From contig CAVOGD010000006.1 of assembly GCA_963695155.1 (NCBI GenBank), positions 496,001-560,000 on the forward strand: DNA of 64,000 nucleotides. Direction: 5' to 3'. This DNA is from SG8-30 sp963695155. Lineage in GTDB: Bacteria > Pseudomonadota > Gammaproteobacteria > Steroidobacterales > Steroidobacteraceae. The notes under the pieces were generated by a model. The model ran no database searches. It saw only the letters and a program-made list of their open reading frames with translations, and was not told the DNA's origin. Both the position numbers and the translations under genes were made by a program. Each line of letters opens with the position of its first letter. Position 1 is the first letter of the stretch. Below, in pieces: positions 34,958 through 41,942 of this stretch.

Positions 34958-36967
34958 ATGGCGATACTGCAACTCGACGAAGAGCAAATCCGCACCTGGT
35001 CCCGCGCCAGGAAGGACCGCTGGTGGTTCGAGAACGTGTGGCGCGGCGACATGCCGCAACTCACGCTGCGGTCGGCCCTGACCGGCTTCATGCTGGGCGG
35101 CCTGTTGAGCGCCACCAACCTGTACGTGGGCGCCAAGACCGGCTGGACGCTCGGCGTGGGCCTCACGTCCGTGATCCTGGCGTTCGCCATTCACCGCATC
35201 CTGTCGCAGCTGGGCACGCGCGACATGACCATCCTCGAGAACAACTGCGTGCAGTCCATCGCCACTTCCGCCGGCTACATGACCCAGCCGCTGGTGGCGG
35301 GACTGGCGGCCTACATGTGGGTGGAGAACAAGATCCTGCCGTGGTGGCAGATCGTGTGCCTGATGACGCTGCTGTCCATCCTGGGCGTGCTGGTGGCGTT
35401 CCCGATGAAGCGGCGCTTCATCAACGACGAGCAGCATCCCTTCCCCGAGGGCCGCGCCTGCGGCGTCGTGCTCGATACCCTCTACACGTCGGCGGCGGCG
35501 GCGGTCGGCATGTTCAAGGCCAAGGCGCTGGTGGTCGCGGCGGCGGTCGGCGGCGGCATCACCTTCCTGTCCGGCGCCAGCTACATGCGCCTGATCCAGG
35601 AGAAGTGGCTGGGATTCACGTCAGTGTGGGCGCTGCCGCACAGCCTCGACGGCTGGTACTACACGCTGGCCGCCAAGGGCGTGGTGCCCATCCCGCGGCT
35701 GGCCGGCGTGGACATCCGGCAGCTGGCGCTGAGCCCCGGCGTGGACCTCGCCATGATCGGCGTCGGCGGCCTGATGGGCATCCGCACGGCCATCAGCCTG
35801 CTGATCGGCATGCTGGCCAACTTCGTGGTGGTGGTGCCGGCGATGATCGCGCTGGGCGAGATCGTGCCGCGCTCAGGGTCGATCGCCGAGGGCACGGCCG
35901 TGTTCGGCCGCGCCTGGGTCCTGAACAGCTGGTCGCTGTGGTGGGGCATCGTGATGATGCTGGTGGCAGCCATGGCCTCGCTGTTCGCACGCCCCGAGGT
36001 GTTCATCGAGGCGTTCCGTGGCCTGACCCGGCGGCACAAGCCCGCGGTCGCCGAGGAGGACGTGCTGCGCGACATCGAGCTGCCGCTGTGGGTGTCCTGG
36101 ACCGGCGTGCCGGTCATCGGCGCGCTGGCGGTGTGGATGACCCACGAGTGGTTCGGCGTGGACTGGCTGCTGGGCGCGCTGGCCATCCCGCTGATCGTGG
36201 TGCTGGCGCTGGTGGCGGCCAGCAGCACCGCCATGACCGCCATCACGCCGACCAGCTCGCTGTCGAAGATCCCGCAGTTCATCTTCGGCGCCGCGGACCC
36301 GCGCCATCCGCCCACCAACCTCATGACCGCGGTGATGTGCACCGAGGTCGCCAGCAACTCGTCCAACCTGCTGATGGACATCAAGCCGGGTTACATGCTG
36401 GGCGCCAAGCCGCGGCAGCAGGCCATCGGCCACGTCATCGGCATCTTCGCGGGTGCGATCGCCGCCACACCGTTGTTCTTCGTGCTGTTCGGGCTGATGG
36501 GCTTCGAGCCTTCGGCGGAGCGCACGGTCGAGGACGCGATGGTCACGGCGCAATTCACGTTCCCGTCGGCGCTGCAGTGGAAAGGCGTCTCCGACCTGGT
36601 GACGTCCATCTTCGGCGGCGACGGCAGCGGCACGCTGCTCACGACCTCCATCATCTGGTCCATGGGCATCGGCGGCATCGCGGGCCTGGTCATGGAGATC
36701 GCACGCATCCGCTCCAAGGGGCGCTTCCCGCTGTCGCCGCTGGCCATCGGCCTCGGCGTGCTGGTGCCGCCCGAGTCCACGTTCATGATGTTCCTGGGCG
36801 CGCTGTTCTTCTGGCTGATGGTGCGCCGCTACACGGAGCGCCGCGACACCACTGGCTGGAAGCTGTGGGTGGACACGCAGGAGCCGATCTGTGCCGGCCT
36901 GATCGCCGGCGCCGCGCTGATCGGCATCGGCGACACGCTGATCCGGGTCTTCGTGTTCCCGACCTGA
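34958..36967 (+). CDS. OPT-family oligopeptide transporter
   Basis: A 669-residue polytopic inner-membrane protein with about 14-16 hydrophobic helices. Family blocks: LTLRSALTGFMLGGLLSATNLYVGAKTGWTL near the N-terminus, PFPEGRACGVVLDTLY, AMTAITPTSSLSKIPQFIFGA and LMDIKPGYMLGAKPRQQAIGHVIG. OPT transporters take up short peptides or metal chelates with protons. Its stop codon is followed within 10 bases by REP-like repeats. Confidence 0.92.
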   Translation: MAILQLDEEQIRTWSRARKDRWWFENVWRGDMPQLTLRSALTGFMLGGLLSATNLYVGAKTGWTLGVGLTSVILAFAIHRILSQLGTRDMTILENNCVQSIATSAGYMTQPLVAGLAAYMWVENKILPWWQIVCLMTLLSILGVLVAFPMKRRFINDEQHPFPEGRACGVVLDTLYTSAAAAVGMFKAKALVVAAAVGGGITFLSGASYMRLIQEKWLGFTSVWALPHSLDGWYYTLAAKGVVPIPRLAGVDIRQLALSPGVDLAMIGVGGLMGIRTAISLLIGMLANFVVVVPAMIALGEIVPRSGSIAEGTAVFGRAWVLNSWSLWWGIVMMLVAAMASLFARPEVFIEAFRGLTRRHKPAVAEEDVLRDIELPLWVSWTGVPVIGALAVWMTHEWFGVDWLLGALAIPLIVVLALVAASSTAMTAITPTSSLSKIPQFIFGAADPRHPPTNLMTAVMCTEVASNSSNLLMDIKPGYMLGAKPRQQAIGHVIGIFAGAIAATPLFFVLFGLMGFEPSAERTVEDAMVTAQFTFPSALQWKGVSDLVTSIFGGDGSGTLLTTSIIWSMGIGGIAGLVMEIARIRSKGRFPLSPLAIGLGVLVPPESTFMMFLGALFFWLMVRRYTERRDTTGWKLWVDTQEPICAGLIAGAALIGIGDTLIRVFVFPT

Positions 36968-36986
36968 GCGATCGGGGTCAGCGATC

Positions 36987-37016
36987 GGGGTCTGACCCCT
37001 CCTGGGGTCTGACCCC
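36987..37016. repeat. REP-like palindromes, two perfect copies (locus 3, left)
   Basis: GGGGTCTGACCCC at 36987-36999 and 37004-37016, with a half copy (CGGGGTCAG) at 36973-36981, immediately after the OPT transporter stop at 36967. Confidence 0.85.
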
Positions 37017-37044
37017 TCCGAACCACTGAGATCGGCACCGCGGG

Positions 37045-37118
37045 CGCGCGGGATCCGGTCGGGTCCCCACGCTCGCTCCGAAGAAAGTCGCTCGCTTAGG
37101 GGACCACGACCACCTCGC
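37045..37118 (+). repeat. Repeat unit B, forward copy
   Basis: Near-identical to the complement of 28352-28428, including the whole 23-bp terminal sequence (37045-37067), CACGCTCGCTCCG, GTCGCTCGCTTAGGGGACC and ACGACCA. The copies differ mainly by a short insertion (CCGACGGAGGATAG at 28.4 kb versus CCGAAGAAAG here). Confidence 0.8.
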
Positions 37119-37153
37119 GCGCCCGCAGGCAGTGCCGTCACCGACGGTCTGGA

Positions 37154-37343
37154 AGGGTCAGACCCCAGGAGGGGTCAGACCCTGAGCGGACCGGAAGGGG
37201 TCAGACCCTGAACGGGCAGGCGCGGACGGGCCGGGGTCGGCGAGCGAATAAAGATTAGCTGAGCGAGCGACCCCGGGCCGGCTGCGCCGAACACCACCGT
37301 GCGTGGTCCGGACGGGTCAGACCCCTGGAAGGGGTCAGACCCC
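37154..37343. repeat. REP-like palindromes, five copies around unit A (locus 3, right)
   Basis: Full or near-full copies of GGGGTCAGACCCC at 37154-37166, 37171-37183, 37197-37209, 37313-37325 and 37331-37343. They flank the inverted copy of unit A. Together with unit B and the left REPs they fill the 398-base gap 36968-37365. Confidence 0.85.
37217..37298 (-). repeat. Repeat unit A, inverted copy
   Basis: Complement of 28232-28312: GGTGTTCGGCGCA, the GGGGTCGCTCGCTCAG arm, ATCTTTATTCGCTCGCCGAC and the CGCGCCTG end are all shared. Order and orientation (B then inverted A) are the exact reverse complement of the 28.2 kb element, with REP copies between the units. Confidence 0.8.
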
Positions 37344-37365
37344 GCGGACGCGCCGCGGATGCCGC

Positions 37366-38394
37366 TCAGTAGTCGCGCCACTCGGCCTGGTAGGCCATGC
37401 CCAGCGACATGATGCGCTCCAGCAGCTGCGTGTACTCGATTCCCGCATGCACGGCGGCGCGGCCGAAGTCCTCGTACTCCTCGAGGTTCGGGTTGGCGTT
37501 GGCCTCCAGCACGAACAGCGCGCCGTCGGCGCGCAGCCGGAAGTCCATGCGCGCATAGCCCGACATGTGCAGCGCCCGGTAGATGCGCCGCACCAGCCGC
37601 CCCAGCAGTTGCTCCACCCCGTCCGGCAGTTCCTGCGCGGGGTCGGTCGCGATGCCGTGGCGTTCCTGGTACGCGCGGTCCCACTTCACCTTGCGCGTGG
37701 CGATGCCGATCGACGACTTCTGCATCGAGCCGAAGGTCAGTTCCCACGGCGCCAGCTGCGTGATGCGCTCGTTGCCGATGACGCCCAGGTAGACCTCGCG
37801 GCCCTCGATGTACTCCTCCACCAGCGCGTCGGAGTGCGTCTGCTCGTGGATGAACCCGATGCGCTCCTTGAGCCGCGCCTCGTCGTCCACGACCGAGGCC
37901 TGCGCGATGCCCAGCGACGCGTCCTCGGTCGCCGACTTGACGAACAGCGGGTAGCGCAGGCGCCGCGGGATCCGCGGCCGCCGGCCGCGGCGGAACAGCG
38001 CGAACTGGGGAGTCGCGATGCGGTGGTAGCTGAGGATCTGCTTCGACAGCACCTTGTCGCGCGACAGCATCATGCCGCGCGGGTTGCAGCCCGTGTAGGG
38101 CTGGCGCATCAGCTCCAGGTACGCCACCACGTGCTGGTCGTAGGTGACGATGCCGCCGAACTCCTCCAGCAGGTTGAAGCAGACGTGCGGCTGCCAGTCG
38201 GTGATCGCCATGCGCAGCTCCGTCAGGCTGTCGCCGATGCCCAGCGGGCGCACGTCGTGGCCCAGCTCGCGCAGCGTCGTGATGACGTCCCACTCCGTGC
38301 GGAACTCGTCGGCCTGCTGGTCCGTCAGGTGATCGATGCTGTCGGGCGGCACCAGCGTCTCGTGGACCAGGACCAGCACGCGTAGTTTCTTCAT
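37366..38394 (-). CDS. ATP-grasp ligase (D-Ala-D-Ala ligase-like fold)
   Basis: A 342-residue protein beginning KKLRVLVLVHETLVPP, with a pre-ATP-grasp domain (DVRPLGIGDSLTELR, FNLLEEFGG) and an ATP-grasp core (FVKSATEDASLGI, LVEEYIEGREVYLGVIGN, ARMDFRLRADGALFVLEANANPNLEEYEDFG; the last stretch holds the metal-binding D, E and N). Such enzymes join a carboxylate to an amine via acyl phosphate. It is too divergent to call Ddl. Its start overlaps the zinc peptidase stop by 4 bases, so the two are translationally coupled. Last gene of a six-gene run; REP repeats follow. Confidence 0.85.
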   Translation of the reverse strand: MKKLRVLVLVHETLVPPDSIDHLTDQQADEFRTEWDVITTLRELGHDVRPLGIGDSLTELRMAITDWQPHVCFNLLEEFGGIVTYDQHVVAYLELMRQPYTGCNPRGMMLSRDKVLSKQILSYHRIATPQFALFRRGRRPRIPRRLRYPLFVKSATEDASLGIAQASVVDDEARLKERIGFIHEQTHSDALVEEYIEGREVYLGVIGNERITQLAPWELTFGSMQKSSIGIATRKVKWDRAYQERHGIATDPAQELPDGVEQLLGRLVRRIYRALHMSGYARMDFRLRADGALFVLEANANPNLEEYEDFGRAAVHAGIEYTQLLERIMSLGMAYQAEWRDY

Positions 38395-39458
38395 AGCGCC
38401 AACCAGGGGCCCGCGCCCTTCCGTGACTTCAGGGTGAGCACGACCAGCAACCGCTCGGCGCGGCGCACGGCCTTGCGCTTCTCGCCGCGCACCAGCAACC
38501 GCAGGCTGCGCGTGCGCTCGATGAGGTGGTCGAGCAACTCCTTGATGAGGTAGTCGCTGGCGTCCACGCGCGCCGCGACCCGCCGCCGCAGCCGCGGCCC
38601 GTTGCGCCGCAGGAAGGTGCTGGCGCGCATCTGGTTGCTGCGGCTGCGCCGCCTGGTGAAGACGTGGCCCAGGATCCTGTCGATCTTGTCCGCATCGTCG
38701 CCGCTGTAGTGGCGCAGCATCTCGGCGTAGTGCTCGCGCAGGGTGCGCCGGTCCATCTTGATCGGCTCGACGTGGTGCCGCGCCTGCACGTAGGGCCGCA
38801 CCCCGCGCAGCTCCGTCATCGCCTGGTCCACGTACTCCAGCTTCTTCAGCGCCGGCCAGCCCTCGTACTGCCGGCGCCACGCCGACTTCGGCTTCAGCCA
38901 CACGGCAAAGCTCTCGGCGAAGTCCTCGGTCGGATGGCTCTGCGCGTACCAGCTGTCCAGGTGCTGCACGAAGCGCTTGCTGCCCGGGCGCGGCCGGTAA
39001 TGCCGCGGATAGCGCTTGGAGGCCGGGCCGAAGGCCTCGCGCCAGGCCTTGCGACGGCGCAGCCGGTACGCGGTGTCCACCGCGTGGCCCGCCTCGTGGC
39101 GCAGGATCTTCATGAGCGAGTCCGCGTTGCCGCCCTCGACCTCGCCCATGAAGCGGCGCTCCAGGCGCTTGAGCCGCGGGTGCAGCAGGTAGAAGGGGAT
39201 GGCGATGCCCGGCACGCCGTCCGGCGAGAACCACTCCATCGCGATCCAGCAGTGCGGCCTGAACTTCAGCCCGCGCCGTTCCAGTTCCCGGTACAGGCGG
39301 GCCAGCGGCCGCATCACCGGCGAGCGCTTGATCGTGAGGCCCAGGTCGCAGGGCCTGAGTTCGAGCAGCTCCTCGTCGGACAGCCGCGTCCACCAGCGCC
39401 GGCGACGCGGGGCGCCGTTGGCTGGCTTGCGGGTCGACTTCCTACTGGCGCGCGCCAT
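38391..39458 (-). CDS. Putative zinc metallopeptidase (HEAGH) paired with ATP-grasp ligase
   Basis: A 355-residue protein with no signal peptide and a basic N-terminus (MARASRKSTRKPANGAPRRR). The zinc motif HEAGH is at residues 121-125, with a downstream acidic block HPTEDFAESFAVW (about 175-187) that could supply the third ligand, as in gluzincins. The C-terminal 100 residues are very basic (FTRRRSRSNQM, VRGEKRKAVRRAERLL), suggesting contact with nucleic acid or an acidic partner. It sits 2 bases after the upstream gene and overlaps the next. I know no function for it; its pairing with an ATP-grasp enzyme suggests peptide making and trimming. Confidence 0.75.
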   Translation of the reverse strand: MARASRKSTRKPANGAPRRRRWWTRLSDEELLELRPCDLGLTIKRSPVMRPLARLYRELERRGLKFRPHCWIAMEWFSPDGVPGIAIPFYLLHPRLKRLERRFMGEVEGGNADSLMKILRHEAGHAVDTAYRLRRRKAWREAFGPASKRYPRHYRPRPGSKRFVQHLDSWYAQSHPTEDFAESFAVWLKPKSAWRRQYEGWPALKKLEYVDQAMTELRGVRPYVQARHHVEPIKMDRRTLREHYAEMLRHYSGDDADKIDRILGHVFTRRRSRSNQMRASTFLRRNGPRLRRRVAARVDASDYLIKELLDHLIERTRSLRLLVRGEKRKAVRRAERLLVVLTLKSRKGAGPWLAL

Positions 39459-39460
39459 GC

Positions 39461-40969
39461 TCACCGGGCCTGGCGGCGCCCCGCCGCCGCAGCGGCCAGC
39501 GCGTCGGCCAGTTCGAGGATGCGCGCCTCGGCGACCAGCCCGGCGCGCCACGGCCGGGGGATGGCCGCCGCGCCGTAATGCGCGCCCGCGAGCTGGCCGA
39601 TGATGGCGCCCGTCGTGTCGGCGTCGCCGCCCAGGTTGACCGCCGCCAGCACCGCCTCGCGGAACGAGCCGGCGCGCTCGAACGACCACAGCGCCGCCTC
39701 CAGCGCCGCCACGGCCTGCCCGCCGCCGAAGATGAGCGGCGGCGCCTTGTCGCGCCACGCGCCGCGCGCCACCGCTTCGATTTCTGGCTTGAGCTGATGC
39801 CGGTCCCAGTAACCCTCGACCGGACTGAACATCGGGGCCAGCAGTTCCACCTTGGAGAAACCTCGCAGTGCGCCGGTCAGCAGCCCGGCGAAGTAGCGTA
39901 CCGCATCGAGCGTGAGCGGAGCCTGGTGCGTCACCCGCGAGCACTCGACCGCCGCGTCGATGGCCGCGGCCGGATCGGCGAGCCGCCAGGTCACGACCGG
40001 CCCGAGCCGCGCCAGCGGTTCCTTGGACGCACGCGCCGGGTCGTGCGAACCGGCCACCGGATTGCCGGTCCACTGCGCCTGGGCGAGCGCGCGCGCCGTA
40101 TCCGCGCTGATGCCCACGCACTCGCCGGTGCTCGACAGGTAGCCCTGGCGCTGCCACAGCTGGTAGCGCCTCACCTGGCCGGCAAGGTCCACGCCGCCGC
40201 CGTCCACCAGGCTCTCGGCGAGGCACAGCGCCATCGCCGTCTCGTCGCTCCATGCGCCGCGCGGCAGGTCGAACGGCCCGCCGCCCAGCAGGTCGCCGAT
40301 GGGCGTAAAGGTGCCCGGTTTGCGCTGGGCCGCCGGCTGGCCGCACGCGTCGCCGGCGGCCAGGCCCAGCAGCAGGCCGCGGCAACGGTCCTGCAGCGAC
40401 AACGCCGCGCCCGTGGCCGGCCCGCGCACGACGGCCGGGCGGCTCTCGCGCCACGCGCGCACGTAGTCCACCTGGGCCGCCGTCTCCGGCACCGTCGGCC
40501 AGCCGGCCGACCTGGCGCTGGCGCCCCACAGCCGGTTGAGTTCGTCGAGCGCCGGTTCGTTCGCCAGCCCGCGTCGCACCAGCCAGCAGCCGACCACCAG
40601 GTTGGTGCGCCCGATTCCCGCGCGGCAGTGCAGGTAGATGCGCCGCCCTGCCGCCAGCGCCGCGTCCACCTCGTCGAGGATCTCCGTCATCTGCCCGGGG
40701 TGCTCGGGCAGGTCGTGATCGCGGATCGGCTTGCGCACGTAGTCGACCGGGTCGCGACCATAGGGACCGGGCAGCCAGCGTTCGTAGTCGTCGACCTCGC
40801 CCGGCGCGGTGAGGTCCAGGAAGAAATCCACGCCCGCTGCCAGCAGCCGGTGCACGCGGGCGCGGGTGGCCTCGTCGGAGCCGCCGGCCGGATGCTCGCC
40901 CGCCAGCAAGCGCCCGGGTTCGACCCAGTACGCATTGTCGAGCGGCGGCGCAGGCGGCGCTTCAATCAT
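39461..40969 (-). CDS. Fusion of dual-specificity phosphatase and ADP-ribosylglycohydrolase
   Basis: A 502-residue two-domain protein. Residues about 10-175 are a cysteine phosphatase with the P-loop HCRAGIGRTN (Cys115) and FLDLTAP upstream. Residues about 192-500 are an ADP-ribosylglycohydrolase (ARH/DraG-like): RCRGLLLGLAAGDACGQP, the metal site WSDETAMAL (240-248) and LGGDADTTGAIIGQLAGAHYG (446-466). ARH enzymes remove ADP-ribose from proteins or small molecules. The first eight bases overlap the ttcA 3' end. Both catalytic motifs look intact. The natural substrate is unknown. Confidence 0.85.
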   Translation of the reverse strand: MIEAPPAPPLDNAYWVEPGRLLAGEHPAGGSDEATRARVHRLLAAGVDFFLDLTAPGEVDDYERWLPGPYGRDPVDYVRKPIRDHDLPEHPGQMTEILDEVDAALAAGRRIYLHCRAGIGRTNLVVGCWLVRRGLANEPALDELNRLWGASARSAGWPTVPETAAQVDYVRAWRESRPAVVRGPATGAALSLQDRCRGLLLGLAAGDACGQPAAQRKPGTFTPIGDLLGGGPFDLPRGAWSDETAMALCLAESLVDGGGVDLAGQVRRYQLWQRQGYLSSTGECVGISADTARALAQAQWTGNPVAGSHDPARASKEPLARLGPVVTWRLADPAAAIDAAVECSRVTHQAPLTLDAVRYFAGLLTGALRGFSKVELLAPMFSPVEGYWDRHQLKPEIEAVARGAWRDKAPPLIFGGGQAVAALEAALWSFERAGSFREAVLAAVNLGGDADTTGAIIGQLAGAHYGAAAIPRPWRAGLVAEARILELADALAAAAAGRRQAR

Positions 40970-41942
40970 CGAGGTCTCCGGCCACGGAGGGGTCAGACCC
41001 CGCAGACGGGGTCAGACCGCGGAAGGAGTCGGAGTCTGACCCCGCAGGGGTCTGACTTCTCCGCACCGGCAGGGACGGCAGCCGGCAGCTTTCCGGGTCA
41101 AGCCCCTCGCCCGCCCTGACTGCCCCGAAGTCGAACGCCTCCCTGTCCATCAAGTGCGACACGCTGACGCTGCCCAGCGCCGTGAAGATCGAACCCAGCC
41201 GGCCGGGCTGCTCGCGCTCCCAGGATTCCAGCATGCGGGCGATCGCCTCGCGCTGCAGGTTCGGCTGCGAGCCGCACAGCCGGCAGGGGATGATCGGGAA
41301 GGCGCGCGCGCGCGCGTAGCGCTCGATGTCCCGCTCCGGCACGTAGCACAGCGGGCGGATCACGATGTTGCGGCCGTCCTCGGAGCGCAGCTTCGGCGGC
41401 ATGGCCATGAGCCGGCCGCCGTGGAACAGGTTCAGGAACAGGGTCTGCAGGATGTCGTCGCGGTGGTGGCCCAGCGCGATCTTGTCGATGCCGTTCTCGC
41501 GTGCGTAGCGGTACAGCGCACCGCGGCGCAGGCGGCTGCACAGGCCGCAGCGCGTGCTGCCGTCCGGGATCAGGCGGTTCACCACCGCATGGGTGTCCTG
41601 CTCGATGACATGGAACGGCACGCCGAGGCGCACGGCGTGCGCCGGCAGCACGTCCGCCGGGAACCCGGGCTGCTTCTGGTCCAGGTTCACGGCCAGCAGA
41701 TCGAAGCGCACGGGCGCGGCGCGCTTCAGCGACAGCAGCAGGTCGAGCAGCGTGTAGGAGTCCTTGCCGCCGGACAGGCAGACCATGACCCGGTCGCCGT
41801 CCTCGATCATCGCGTAGTCGGCGATGGCCTTGCCCACCATGCCGCGCAGGCGCGCCTGCAGGCGCTTGAAGTTCGCGGAACCGGTCGCTTCCGGGCCGCG
41901 TGGGGTGGCCGGCCGGTCCGCCGCCGCCGCATCGCCGGCCAT
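40962..41942 (-). CDS. ttcA: tRNA 2-thiocytidine(32) synthetase TtcA with repeat-encoded C-terminal tail
   Basis: A 326-residue ATP- and iron-sulfur-dependent enzyme that thiolates C32 of some tRNAs. PP-loop SGGKDS at 57-62, cysteine pairs C132/C135 (RCGLCSR) and C220/C223 (CRLCGSQ), and HHRDDILQTLFLNLF are all diagnostic. The expected protein ends around residue 292. The last 32-33 residues (RRSQTPAGSDSDSFRGLTPS and beyond) are read through a cluster of four REP-like palindromes. The start ATG overlaps the RND pump stop (ATGA), and the stop overlaps the next gene by 8 bases. Confidence 0.93.
   Translation of the reverse strand: MAGDAAAADRPATPRGPEATGSANFKRLQARLRGMVGKAIADYAMIEDGDRVMVCLSGGKDSYTLLDLLLSLKRAAPVRFDLLAVNLDQKQPGFPADVLPAHAVRLGVPFHVIEQDTHAVVNRLIPDGSTRCGLCSRLRRGALYRYARENGIDKIALGHHRDDILQTLFLNLFHGGRLMAMPPKLRSEDGRNIVIRPLCYVPERDIERYARARAFPIIPCRLCGSQPNLQREAIARMLESWEREQPGRLGSIFTALGSVSVSHLMDREAFDFGAVRAGEGLDPESCRLPSLPVRRSQTPAGSDSDSFRGLTPSAGSDPSVAGDLDD
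40989..41059. repeat. REP-like palindromes, four copies, inside the ttcA coding region (locus 4)
   Basis: A perfect GGGGTCAGACCCC at 40989-41001 and degenerate copies at 41008-41020, 41031-41043 and 41047-41059; the two pairs face each other (CAG then CTG centres). All are in-frame within the 3' end of ttcA. Confidence 0.85.

Noticed and set aside
37366..38394. D-alanine-D-alanine ligase (ddl) for peptidoglycan
   Set aside because: The ATP-grasp fold is clear, but the N-terminal domain is not Ddl-like and the gene is coupled to a zinc peptidase rather than to mur/fts genes.
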